Translations under genes and position numbers: made by a program
Notes under the pieces: model-generated
Seen by the model: the letters and a program-made list of their open reading frames with translations, nothing else
What the model was told of the DNA's origin: nothing
Databases searched by the model: none
Origin: Desulfobacteraceae bacterium
GTDB taxonomy: Bacteria > Desulfobacterota > Desulfobacteria > Desulfobacterales > ETH-SRB1
Direction of reading: 5' to 3'
Length of the DNA: 40,875 nucleotides
Assembly: GCA_030593145.1 (NCBI GenBank)
Contig: JAUVHU010000013.1
Span: 1-40,875, forward strand
Part shown: positions 25,927 to 33,780 of the stretch, in pieces
How the letters are laid out: every line of letters starts with the position of its first letter
Numbering within the stretch: position 1 is the first letter of the stretch

Positions 25927-26604
25927 CTAAAAAACCATCCTTTTCCTATCAATATGATCAATTATATAAAGCAGGGTGGCCTTTTCTCTGATCTCTTCAA
26001 TCAGCCTTTCAAGAGAGGGACGATCAATATCGATTATCCGGATAAAAACCTTGCGATGTCCATTAGGAACCTCATCATAAGAAGTCAGAATGCTCGACAC
26101 GCGGCTGCCATAGCTTCTGATAATATCTGTAATCTCCTTAAGTGTATGCGGCTTGTCAGTCAATTGAATGGCAAACTGGATACCCTTTTTCCCAAAACCG
26201 GTTAAGGAAAATATCACCCTGCATAGATCCGACAGGGTAATTATTCCCACCAGACCCCCTTCATGATCAACCACAGGCATACCTGATATTTTATTTAGCA
26301 AAATGATTTCGGCTGCTTCCTCTACGGTTAAATCAAAAGGAGCTGTATAGGGATCTCCGGTCATGATCTCCTTTATCTTAATTCCGCTAATTAATTCTTG
26401 TATAGCATGGGGTTCTAATGAGGCAGCACTTGAAGCCGATGCCCTTTTTACATCTCTGTCTGTCACCACCCCGACAAGCTTGTTTTTTTCCATAACCGGT
26501 AGCATGCGTATTTCGTGCTTTTCCAACAGCGCCTTAGCATCCTGCATGGTATCTTCTATATCGACTGTGATAACCGGCTTAGACATCCAATATCTTACAA
26601 GCAT
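25927..26604 (-). CDS. CBS-CBS-ACT regulatory protein (AcuB-like), paralogue 2
   Basis: 225 residues with the same order as its neighbour: CBS1 (VRYWMSKPVITVDIEDTMQD), CBS2 (IKEIMTGDPYTAPFDLTVEE), then ACT (IQFAIQLTDKPHTLKEITDI). It is more than half identical to the 25069 protein by eye over its whole length, and even the C-terminal LLYxIDH is shared. ATG at 26604 follows AGAGGT. The two arose by tandem duplication and differ mostly in the ACT region, so they may read different ligands. Confidence 0.88.
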   Translation of the reverse strand: MLVRYWMSKPVITVDIEDTMQDAKALLEKHEIRMLPVMEKNKLVGVVTDRDVKRASASSAASLEPHAIQELISGIKIKEIMTGDPYTAPFDLTVEEAAEIILLNKISGMPVVDHEGGLVGIITLSDLCRVIFSLTGFGKKGIQFAIQLTDKPHTLKEITDIIRSYGSRVSSILTSYDEVPNGHRKVFIRIIDIDRPSLERLIEEIREKATLLYIIDHIDRKRMVF

Positions 26605-26627
26605 TATAGACCTCTTTGAATTGTTGA

Positions 26628-26698
26628 TTTATGATTGTTGATTGTTGATTGATGGAATAGGATAGCTCTATCTTTTCAATCGACAATCATCAATCCTT
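26628..26698. repeat. GATTGTTGATT palindrome
   Basis: Several copies of TGATTGTTGATT (26630-26652) face AATCGACAATCATCAATCC (26679-26697), making an imperfect hairpin just upstream of the CBS-ACT gene. A single GATTGTTGATTGTT word recurs at 33798. Confidence 0.5.
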
Positions 26699-26725
26699 GC
26701 TCTGACCACTCGACCACTCAAAAGA

Positions 26726-26890
26726 TGAACGTCCAACATCGAACATTGAACATCGAACGTCGAATAATGATGTCGCTCCGCTCTTCAAATTGTTTTAAAA
26801 TCGAATAAAAAAAACCTCTGACCTCTGACCTCTGTTTCTTCATTTTTTACATTCAACATTCGATGTTGGACGTTCGATGTTCGATGTTCA
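26726..26890. repeat. Family C palindrome, copy 1
   Basis: The left arm TGAACGTCCAACATCGAACA plus further GAACATCGAAC words pairs with a right arm of CGATGTTGGACGTTCGATGT words. The loop contains three tandem CCTCTGA units near 26817. Flanking CGACCACTC words also occur beside copy 2. Together with the palindrome at 26628 this accounts for most of the 352-base gap 26605-26956; no gene is seen. Confidence 0.75.
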
Positions 26891-26956
26891 TTTTAACTGT
26901 TTATAATCTACATTATCATATAGATGAAAGTCAATTTATTGCTTGTTTTTATAGAT

Positions 26957-28978
26957 TTACGAAACCGCCTCCAGAACAATTGCCGTCCGTGTCGGAAGAT
27001 ATAAACTGAGCAAATTTCTCTTCTCGCTCCCTGAAGCAGTAACATCGGTCAGATGAAATTGATCCGGCACCAACCTGCCATAGCCACCGTATTTGGCGGC
27101 ATCGGTGTCAAGGATCATCCTGTATTTCCCATGCGGCGCATCAAAACGGTAATTATCATGGGAGCAGGCTGGATGAAAATTGAACACAAACAGAAGTCTG
27201 CCTCGTTTAAATGCAATAACCTTATCATCTATATGTTCAAATAATAAATGCGGCCCCGGAAACTCTAAAAGCCTGTACTGTTTGGCCAGTGCAATCATAT
27301 CTCTGTCAAAACGGGCAATAAAATGATACTTCAGAGTTGTATCATCAACAAGGCTCCATTGACGCCGCGCATAAAAGTATGACCATGAATTTTCCTCGCG
27401 CGGAAAATCAATCCATTCAGGATGACCGAACTCGTTACCCATAAAGTTGAGATAACCGTTTCCCGCAGTACACATGGTAATAAACCGGATGAGCTTATGC
27501 AGAGCAATGCCCCTGTCAATAATGATATTTTCATCAGAAACACTCATATGGTCGTACATCTCCGAACCAATGAGCCGGAATATGAGAGTCTTATCGCCCA
27601 CGAGAGCCTGATCGTGGGATTCAGCATAACTTATGGTTTTTTCGTCAATTCTTCTGTTAGTCAGTTCATGCCACAAATGCCCCATATGCCAGCTCTCGTC
27701 ACACACTTCTTTTGTCAGCCTGATCCAGTAATCCGGAACACCCATTGCAAACCTGTAATCAAAACCGATCCCTCCATCTGATGATGAAACAGCCAGCCCC
27801 GGCATTCCGCTGATATCTTCCGCTATAGTAACCGCATCAGAACGCAATTCATGAATAAGCCGGTTAGCCAGAGATAGATATACAAGCGCTTCCTCATCAA
27901 CACTATCGTTAAAATAATCGTCATAAGAAGTAAATGCTGTTCCCAGTCCGTGGTGATAGTAAAGCATGCTGGTAATGCCGTCAAAACGGAACCCGTCAAT
28001 ACGATATTCGTCAAGCCAAAAGCGACAATTGGAAAGAAGAAAATGCAGGACCTGATGTTTTCCGTAATCAAAACAGCGAGAATCCCAGGCTTTGTGTAAT
28101 CCCCGCAGCCCATCGTGAAAATACTGGTATAGGGTACCATCAAAAAGGCTGATCCCTTCAACCTCATTTGAAACCGCATGGGAATGAACAATATCTATGA
28201 TCACTGTCAGGCCGGCCGCATGAGCTGTGTCCACCAGCTCCTTGAATTCTTCCGGCGTCCCGAATCTTGATGAAACGGCAAAAAAACTCGAAACATGGTA
28301 GCCAAAAGAACCGTAATAAGGATGTTCAGGGATTGCCATTAACTGCAAAGTATTATAACCGGCGGCTGCTATCCTTGGAATAATGCGTGCTGTAAATTCG
28401 TTGTAAGAACCGACCTTTTCCTCTTCCTGGGCCATGCCGACATGGGCTTCGTAAACAAACAGAGGTGTTTGCGCGGGCTGAAAATCGCTGCATTGCCAGC
28501 AATATGGTGAAGGAGGCAGCCAGACCTGAGCATTAAAAATTAGTGTTTTCGGATCCTGAACCACACGTCTTGCATATGCCGGTATCCGGTCACCCTCTCC
28601 GCCGGGCCAGTGTATGCGAAGCCGGTAAAGATCTCCATGTTCCAGCGTCTTTGAAGAAAGCCTGATTTCCCATACGCCTTCATTTCCAACAGGCTCCAGC
28701 TCAAACTCCTTTTTTTCCTGCCAGCCGGACATATCTCCGATCATATATATTGCACTTGCGTTGGGCGCCCATTCACGGAATATCCATTCGCTGCCGTTAA
28801 AATGAAGACCAAAATATTCGTGACCGGACGCAAATTCCGGCAGGCTCATTGTTCCACCGGTCAGCCTTTCCTCAGTTTCACGGATGCACTTTTGTCTGCT
28901 TCTAAGAATTTTTTCATACGGCCGCAGATATGGATCGGAATCAATAAATCGCTTTAATGGATCAACAGTTAGTTTCAT
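26957..28978 (-). CDS. glgB: 1,4-alpha-glucan branching enzyme, eukaryote-type (GH13_8-like)
   Basis: 673 residues. It cuts alpha-1,4 glucan chains and re-attaches them in alpha-1,6 linkage. It has an N-terminal helical and CBM48 part (about 1-160, EYFGLHFNGSEWIFREWAPN), a GH13 barrel with nucleophile Asp333 (GFRFDGITSMLYYHHG), acid/base Glu387 (TIAEDISGMPGL) and Asp456 (YAESHDQALVGDK), and a C-terminal beta domain. Motifs such as NFMGNEFGHPEW, SYFYARRQW and DSDAA-like YGGYGRL are those of animal and plant branching enzymes rather than of E. coli-type GlgB. The N-terminus (DPYLRPYEKILRSRQK) is also the eukaryotic form. The ATG at 28978 starts 30 bases after the glycogen synthase gene ends. 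Confidence 0.95.
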   Translation of the reverse strand: MKLTVDPLKRFIDSDPYLRPYEKILRSRQKCIRETEERLTGGTMSLPEFASGHEYFGLHFNGSEWIFREWAPNASAIYMIGDMSGWQEKKEFELEPVGNEGVWEIRLSSKTLEHGDLYRLRIHWPGGEGDRIPAYARRVVQDPKTLIFNAQVWLPPSPYCWQCSDFQPAQTPLFVYEAHVGMAQEEEKVGSYNEFTARIIPRIAAAGYNTLQLMAIPEHPYYGSFGYHVSSFFAVSSRFGTPEEFKELVDTAHAAGLTVIIDIVHSHAVSNEVEGISLFDGTLYQYFHDGLRGLHKAWDSRCFDYGKHQVLHFLLSNCRFWLDEYRIDGFRFDGITSMLYYHHGLGTAFTSYDDYFNDSVDEEALVYLSLANRLIHELRSDAVTIAEDISGMPGLAVSSSDGGIGFDYRFAMGVPDYWIRLTKEVCDESWHMGHLWHELTNRRIDEKTISYAESHDQALVGDKTLIFRLIGSEMYDHMSVSDENIIIDRGIALHKLIRFITMCTAGNGYLNFMGNEFGHPEWIDFPREENSWSYFYARRQWSLVDDTTLKYHFIARFDRDMIALAKQYRLLEFPGPHLLFEHIDDKVIAFKRGRLLFVFNFHPACSHDNYRFDAPHGKYRMILDTDAAKYGGYGRLVPDQFHLTDVTASGSEKRNLLSLYLPTRTAIVLEAVS

Positions 28979-29007
28979 GTATAATTAAATTCAGACCTCC
29001 TGAGCTC

Positions 29008-30534
29008 TTAATCATTATTAATAAGAGGACGCAGCAGCATTTTTTCATATAGTTTAATATACCGGCTCGCTGTAACCGCATGGTTAAAACTCGCAAGACT
29101 CTGGTTCATAATCCGTTTTATCTGAAGCTCTTTTATTCCCAGAGGTAATTTATAAAAAAGCATGGCCTGTTCAATCGCCCAAAGCAGCCCCTCTGAATCA
29201 AACACATTAAAAAGAAAGCCATTACCCTTGTTATTATCAACATCCATGCGTACAATTGTATCGTGGATTCCTCCTGTATCATGAGCTACCGGAAGCGCTC
29301 CATAAATAGGACCTATCATCTGGGGAAGACCACATGGTTCAAAAAGTGAAGGCATGAGCACAAAATCAGACGCTCCATAGGCAATACGTGCCAGGCGCTC
29401 ATCAAAGTCGCATATAGCGACCCTGTTATACAGATTATGATGTCTTACAATATCTTCAAAATGTTTCCTAAACTCACCATTGGCCACAAAAACAATCTCT
29501 AGATTCTGGTCCCAATAGCGGGAAACAACCTCATAAAGAATTTCAGCTAATAACTGACAACCTTTTTGAATCATATCAAGACGGGAAGGCCAGAAAAATA
29601 AAGGCGCCCTGTTATCCTGAATAAGCCCTAATGACCGCTGTATAAAAAGCTTGTTGTTTTGTTTGTTTTCAACATGATTATCCGAGCCGTATTGAAACTT
29701 AATATCCCTGTCAATAACAGGATTAAAGGAAGGATCAGGAGCATTGAGTATCCCCGCAGCACATCCGGCATCCCATTTGTTAGATAGTTCCTGTTTTAAT
29801 GGTTGTTCAACAAAATTGTGCCTCCCTTCCACCAGTTCCATCAGAAAGGTCGGGCTTACGGTATTTACAAAGTGGGCGGCAAAAACCCCGCTGACCAAAA
29901 AATCCACAGGATTCGATTCCCGGGTTTCCTCATATTCAGATGCCATATTCTCGTAATAAAGGTTCTTCCAGAAGTATGCCGCATCTATACCTCTGTCTTC
30001 AATATAGGACAGTGGGCTTTTGACGGTATGAATATTATGAATTGTAAAAAGGCATGGAATATTAAGCTGTCTTGCCATTGCCGGAATAAGTCCTGTCATC
30101 CAGTCATTGCAATGAATCAGATCCGGCCGTACATGGGGAACAATATTGTTAATAACCTCCCGTTGAAAGGCAAGAGCTATCTTTATGTTTTCACCCCCAT
30201 AATTCGAGTAAACACGATTTAGATAATAAAAGGCTCTGTCTTCTGCAAGATGCACCCTCTCTTCAGGCATACTGCTCTGGAATGTGTTTCTTTCCTGCAT
30301 TAACAACGGCCACAGAGGCCCGATGTTGTCGCCGAATATAGCCCTGTAATCCGGAAGCGCCACATGAACGTCGGCACCCTGTTCAAACAGGGCGCTGATT
30401 AAGGCCGCTGAGACATCAGCAAGCCCTCCTGCCTTAGCCGTAAAATAATTTGCAAGGTTTCCCATGTCATTGGGCAGATAGGTGACTTCAGGGGTTACTA
30501 TAAGAATGCGGGGGTTTGGGGAAGAATATATCAT
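29008..30534 (-). CDS. glgA: Glycogen synthase (GT5)
   Basis: 508 residues. It extends alpha-1,4 glucan, usually from ADP-glucose. The N-terminal GT5 domain has the nucleotide-sugar KxGGL motif at Lys34 (TAKAGGLADV), DYRAIF, LIHCNDWMTGLIP and LFTIHN. The C-terminal domain has the sugar-binding FWPSRLDMIQKG and the acidic motif MPSLFEPCGLPQMIGPIYG, then AHDTGGIHDT. The ATG follows AAGGAG. It sits with branching enzyme downstream and phosphorylase upstream. No glgC (ADP-glucose pyrophosphorylase) is in the window, so the sugar donor must be made elsewhere. Confidence 0.94.
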   Translation of the reverse strand: MIYSSPNPRILIVTPEVTYLPNDMGNLANYFTAKAGGLADVSAALISALFEQGADVHVALPDYRAIFGDNIGPLWPLLMQERNTFQSSMPEERVHLAEDRAFYYLNRVYSNYGGENIKIALAFQREVINNIVPHVRPDLIHCNDWMTGLIPAMARQLNIPCLFTIHNIHTVKSPLSYIEDRGIDAAYFWKNLYYENMASEYEETRESNPVDFLVSGVFAAHFVNTVSPTFLMELVEGRHNFVEQPLKQELSNKWDAGCAAGILNAPDPSFNPVIDRDIKFQYGSDNHVENKQNNKLFIQRSLGLIQDNRAPLFFWPSRLDMIQKGCQLLAEILYEVVSRYWDQNLEIVFVANGEFRKHFEDIVRHHNLYNRVAICDFDERLARIAYGASDFVLMPSLFEPCGLPQMIGPIYGALPVAHDTGGIHDTIVRMDVDNNKGNGFLFNVFDSEGLLWAIEQAMLFYKLPLGIKELQIKRIMNQSLASFNHAVTASRYIKLYEKMLLRPLINND

Positions 30535-30606
30535 GCTCCTTTGCTCCTAACCTTGATGACGTCGTAAAAAGTCATGTTCCAAGTTATTGCGAGGAGTGTA
30601 ATCATC

Positions 30607-30634
30607 TCGTTCCCATGTAGAAGCGTGGGAACGA
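30607..30634. repeat. Short perfect hairpin
   Basis: TCGTTCCCA (30607-30615) and TGGGAACGA (30626-30634) form a perfect 9-bp stem with a 10-base loop, just upstream of glgA and next to the family C copy. Confidence 0.65.
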
Positions 30635-30640
30635 AAAAAA

Positions 30641-30770
30641 TGAACGTCCAACATCGAACATCCAACGTCGAACATCGAATGACTGTACACCTTCGGTGTT
30701 TCAATTATATGATCTAATGGAGCGAAGCGATATCCTTATTCGATGTTCGATGTTGAGCGTTCGATGTTCA
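30641..30770. repeat. Family C palindrome, copy 2
   Basis: The left arm TGAACGTCCAACATCGAACA is identical to that of copy 1. The right arm has CGATGTTCGATGTTGAGCGT and CGATGTTCA words. The interior differs from copy 1, so the arms rather than the loop are conserved. It lies between the phosphorylase and glycogen synthase genes, followed by CACTCGACCACTCGAC as near copy 1. Confidence 0.75.
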
Positions 30771-30807
30771 AATTGTTGCATCTGATATTTCACTCGACCA
30801 CTCGACT

Positions 30808-33357
30808 TTAAGCCCGTACAATAAGATCGGGGGTAAATTTAATCCAGTCATCCGCCCTTGGTTCCACTCTGGCAGTAAAACCATACCGGCCTGAATCGCT
30901 GCAGGTTATTGTGCATTCATACATATAATGTCCCTCTCCAAGCTCTTTGCATACGGTCATCTGCTCAGTCCTGGTATCTTCCAGGCTACCTATGGATTTT
31001 ATATGCCCATAACAGAGCAGCACTTCCACTTCATCCGGACGGAGTTCTCCAAGAACGACTTTGGCTGTAACACGAAAGCTATCTCCCACCAGGAATGGAC
31101 CGTCTAAATCTCTAACAAGTTTGCTAATACTTATATTGTTCCAGAGGTCGCAAAATCGCTTGTGCCTGACGGCCTGATTTTTGGCTTCTTCAGCATTATG
31201 CGCGATCAGATCATTAAAATTCTTTGCGGCCGGAATATAAAAGCGTTTTTCATATTCATCCACCATGCGCAGGCTGCAATAATCCCGCATCCCCATTTTT
31301 ATAGATTTTTTCATCATGCTGACCCACCGCTGTGGCACATTTCCGCCCTTTCTCTCATAAAAACAGGGAATTACATCGTTTTCCAGTATGTTATAAAGGG
31401 CCTGGCTTTCTACAATATCCTGATAAGAATGGTCTGAATACTCTTCCCCGCTACCGATAGACCAGCCTCTTTCTTCGGAGTATCCTTCGCACCACCATCC
31501 GTCAAGAATGCTGAGATTCAGCCCACCATTTACAGCCGCCTTCATTCCGGAGGTGCCGCATGCCTCAAAGGGTCTCCTCGGAGTATTCAACCATACATCG
31601 GCTCCCTGCACCAGATGCCGCGCCATATGCATGTTATAATTCTCTAAAAAGACAATCCGATGACTCATATTCGGCCTGCCCGCAAACTGGACAATACGCT
31701 GTATTAAATGTTTCCCCTCATTATCTTTTGGGTGCGCCTTTCCCGCAAATATAATCTGAACCGGATATTCTTTGGAATTAAGCATGGCTTCCAATCGTTC
31801 TGGATCCTGCAGTAACAGATCGGCCCGCTTGTAAGTTGTAAAACGCCTGGCAAAGACAATAGTCAGTGTGTCCTGATCCAGAACCGACTCTGCCCGTTTC
31901 ATTGCCGCCTTTGGCGCATTGCGTCGTCCATACTGCTTTACCATTAAATCCCGAACATTCCGGACAAGATCGAAGCGGCTCATTTCATGGGCGCGCCAGA
32001 GTTTATCATCGAATATCTCGTCAATCCGTTTGACATTTTCAGGCTTCAGGGAACTCATGTGCCAGTCGGGTCCAAGATAACGTTCAAAAAGTAGTGCAAT
32101 CTCTCGGGAAATAAAAGATGCTACGTGTATCCCGTTTGTTATATGGGTAATAGGAACCTCATCTTCTGGCCTGTTCGGCCATACATGGGACCACATTTTT
32201 CGTGCCACCTTCCCGTGCAGCTCACTGACCCCGTTGCAATACTGTGACATGCGCAACCCTAAAATAAACATGGAAAAAGGACCGTCAGGGCCTGATTCCA
32301 CTGACTGTCCCCATGACAGTATTTCCTTCTCCGTAACCCCAAGATGTTTTTGCATAGGCTGGAGATAAGGCATTACAAGGTCAACAGGAAATTCATCATA
32401 ACCGGCGGCCACAGGTGTATGTGTTGTAAAGACCGTGGTTCTCGGAACAACCTCTAAAGCTGTCTTAAGATCCACACTGTATGCCGAAATTATCTGCGCA
32501 AGCCGTTCCAGGGCGGCGAACGCGCAATGCCCTTCATTCATATGACAAACCTTTGGGCAAATCCCCATAGCCGCAAGAGCGCGCATGCCGCCGACTCCAA
32601 GCATTACTTCTTGCGCCAGCCTTGTTTTTTGCCCTCCAGCATAAAGACTTGATGTAATATCACGGCCCTGTTGTGAATTCTCAATCAGATCGGTATCAAG
32701 CAAATAAAGCGGAATACGTCCAATATTGACTTTCCAGACTTCGGCATATATTTTGCCCTCAGGACCGTCAATAGAAACGCGCACTTTTTCCCCTGAATGA
32801 TCCTTTACTCTTTCCAGAGGAATACTATAAAGATCGGTTTCCGGATACTCCTCTTGCTGCCATCCATCCTTATCGAGAAACTGGCGAAAGTATCCATGCT
32901 GGTATAAAAGCCCGACCCCTACTATTGGAAGAGACATGTGGGAAGCCCCCTTTAGATGATCACCGGCCAGGATTCCGAGCCCTCCCGCAAACAATGGAAG
33001 ACTTTCGTGAATTCCAAACTCCATGGAAAAGTAGGCGATCACACCTTCCTGCCCGTATGGAGACCTGGATCTGTCAACAGGCGCTAAGATACGCTTTTCA
33101 AAACGTTCTTTTACCCGCCGAATATGCGCAAGAAAACTGTCGTCATTTGCCAGTTCATCAAGCCGTTTTTGAGAAATTAATGTTGAAAAAACAATGGGAT
33201 TTCGTCCTGATTCCTCCCAGAGTTCGGGATCAATACGGTTGAAAAGCGCCACGGCATCCGGTTTCCAGCTCCACCAGAGATTTCTTGACAATACCTCAAG
33301 AAAAGAAAGCCGATCAGGAAAGGTCGGAAGTACCTGATATGTTTGAAACTGATCCAT
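30808..33357 (-). CDS. glgP: Alpha-glucan (glycogen) phosphorylase, GT35
   Basis: 849 residues. It releases glucose-1-phosphate from alpha-1,4 glucan ends using pyridoxal phosphate. The N-terminal block (FLEVLSRNLWWSWKPDAVAL) marks the short alpha-glucan phosphorylase subfamily with a DUF3417-type start. It is followed by AYFSMEFGIHESLPLFAGGL and HMNEGHCAF. The PLP lysine is Lys606 in EACGTSGMKAAVNGGLN, with DGWWCEGY after it. The C-terminal 100 residues form an additional beta-rich region typical of this subfamily. AAGGA precedes the ATG at 33357. The 108-base gap upstream holds a CACAAAGACACCAAGG word often seen dispersed in such genomes. Confidence 0.95.
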   Translation of the reverse strand: MDQFQTYQVLPTFPDRLSFLEVLSRNLWWSWKPDAVALFNRIDPELWEESGRNPIVFSTLISQKRLDELANDDSFLAHIRRVKERFEKRILAPVDRSRSPYGQEGVIAYFSMEFGIHESLPLFAGGLGILAGDHLKGASHMSLPIVGVGLLYQHGYFRQFLDKDGWQQEEYPETDLYSIPLERVKDHSGEKVRVSIDGPEGKIYAEVWKVNIGRIPLYLLDTDLIENSQQGRDITSSLYAGGQKTRLAQEVMLGVGGMRALAAMGICPKVCHMNEGHCAFAALERLAQIISAYSVDLKTALEVVPRTTVFTTHTPVAAGYDEFPVDLVMPYLQPMQKHLGVTEKEILSWGQSVESGPDGPFSMFILGLRMSQYCNGVSELHGKVARKMWSHVWPNRPEDEVPITHITNGIHVASFISREIALLFERYLGPDWHMSSLKPENVKRIDEIFDDKLWRAHEMSRFDLVRNVRDLMVKQYGRRNAPKAAMKRAESVLDQDTLTIVFARRFTTYKRADLLLQDPERLEAMLNSKEYPVQIIFAGKAHPKDNEGKHLIQRIVQFAGRPNMSHRIVFLENYNMHMARHLVQGADVWLNTPRRPFEACGTSGMKAAVNGGLNLSILDGWWCEGYSEERGWSIGSGEEYSDHSYQDIVESQALYNILENDVIPCFYERKGGNVPQRWVSMMKKSIKMGMRDYCSLRMVDEYEKRFYIPAAKNFNDLIAHNAEEAKNQAVRHKRFCDLWNNISISKLVRDLDGPFLVGDSFRVTAKVVLGELRPDEVEVLLCYGHIKSIGSLEDTRTEQMTVCKELGEGHYMYECTITCSDSGRYGFTARVEPRADDWIKFTPDLIVRA

Positions 33358-33465
33358 TATTTCATATCCTTTTTAAACTTAACTGCTTGAGTACCTTGCC
33401 ACAAAGACACCAAGGCCCTAAGATCATAAAATTATTATTCACTTCGTGCCTTAGTAGCTGAATAT

Positions 33466-33780
33466 TTACCTTTGAAGAACAACTACAGAATTTTCACTAT
33501 CCCCATATGGAGTCAACACATACCTGTCAGCCTCCCAATCATTTTCCCAGGTTTTATCATCCAGCAAATAACGAAACTGATATTCTCTATCCGGTTCAAG
33601 ATCAACGGTTACGGTAAATGACCCGTTTTTTAACTTTCTCATGGGAGTAGCATAAATATTCCAGTTATTAAACTCGCCGACAATGCAGGCTGATCCGGCA
33701 GATTTACCCGCCTCCTCAGGTAGCCTGAAAGTAACTTTGCATACAGGTTTGCTTTTAAGATACTGCTTCTTAATGCTCAT
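33466..33780 (-). CDS. Small CBM48 (isoamylase early-set) glycogen-binding protein
   Basis: 104 residues starting MSIKKQYLKSKPVCKVTFRL. This ATG at 33780 is chosen because it overlaps the debranching-enzyme stop as ATGA (33777-33780) and has GGGGG upstream; a longer reading to 33819 has neither. Nearly the whole protein is one CBM48 domain, with CIVGEFNNWN, DREYQFRYLLDD and YGDSENSVV, the fold of AMPK-beta and branching-enzyme N-domains. Free-standing CBM48 proteins bind glycogen and may tether enzymes to it. No catalytic part is present. Confidence 0.9.
   Translation of the reverse strand: MSIKKQYLKSKPVCKVTFRLPEEAGKSAGSACIVGEFNNWNIYATPMRKLKNGSFTVTVDLEPDREYQFRYLLDDKTWENDWEADRYVLTPYGDSENSVVVLQR

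Noticed and set aside
26726-26890. Repeated GAACATCGAAC words suggesting a CRISPR array
   Set aside because: Units are unevenly spaced with no spacers of constant length, they form inverted arms, and no cas gene is near.
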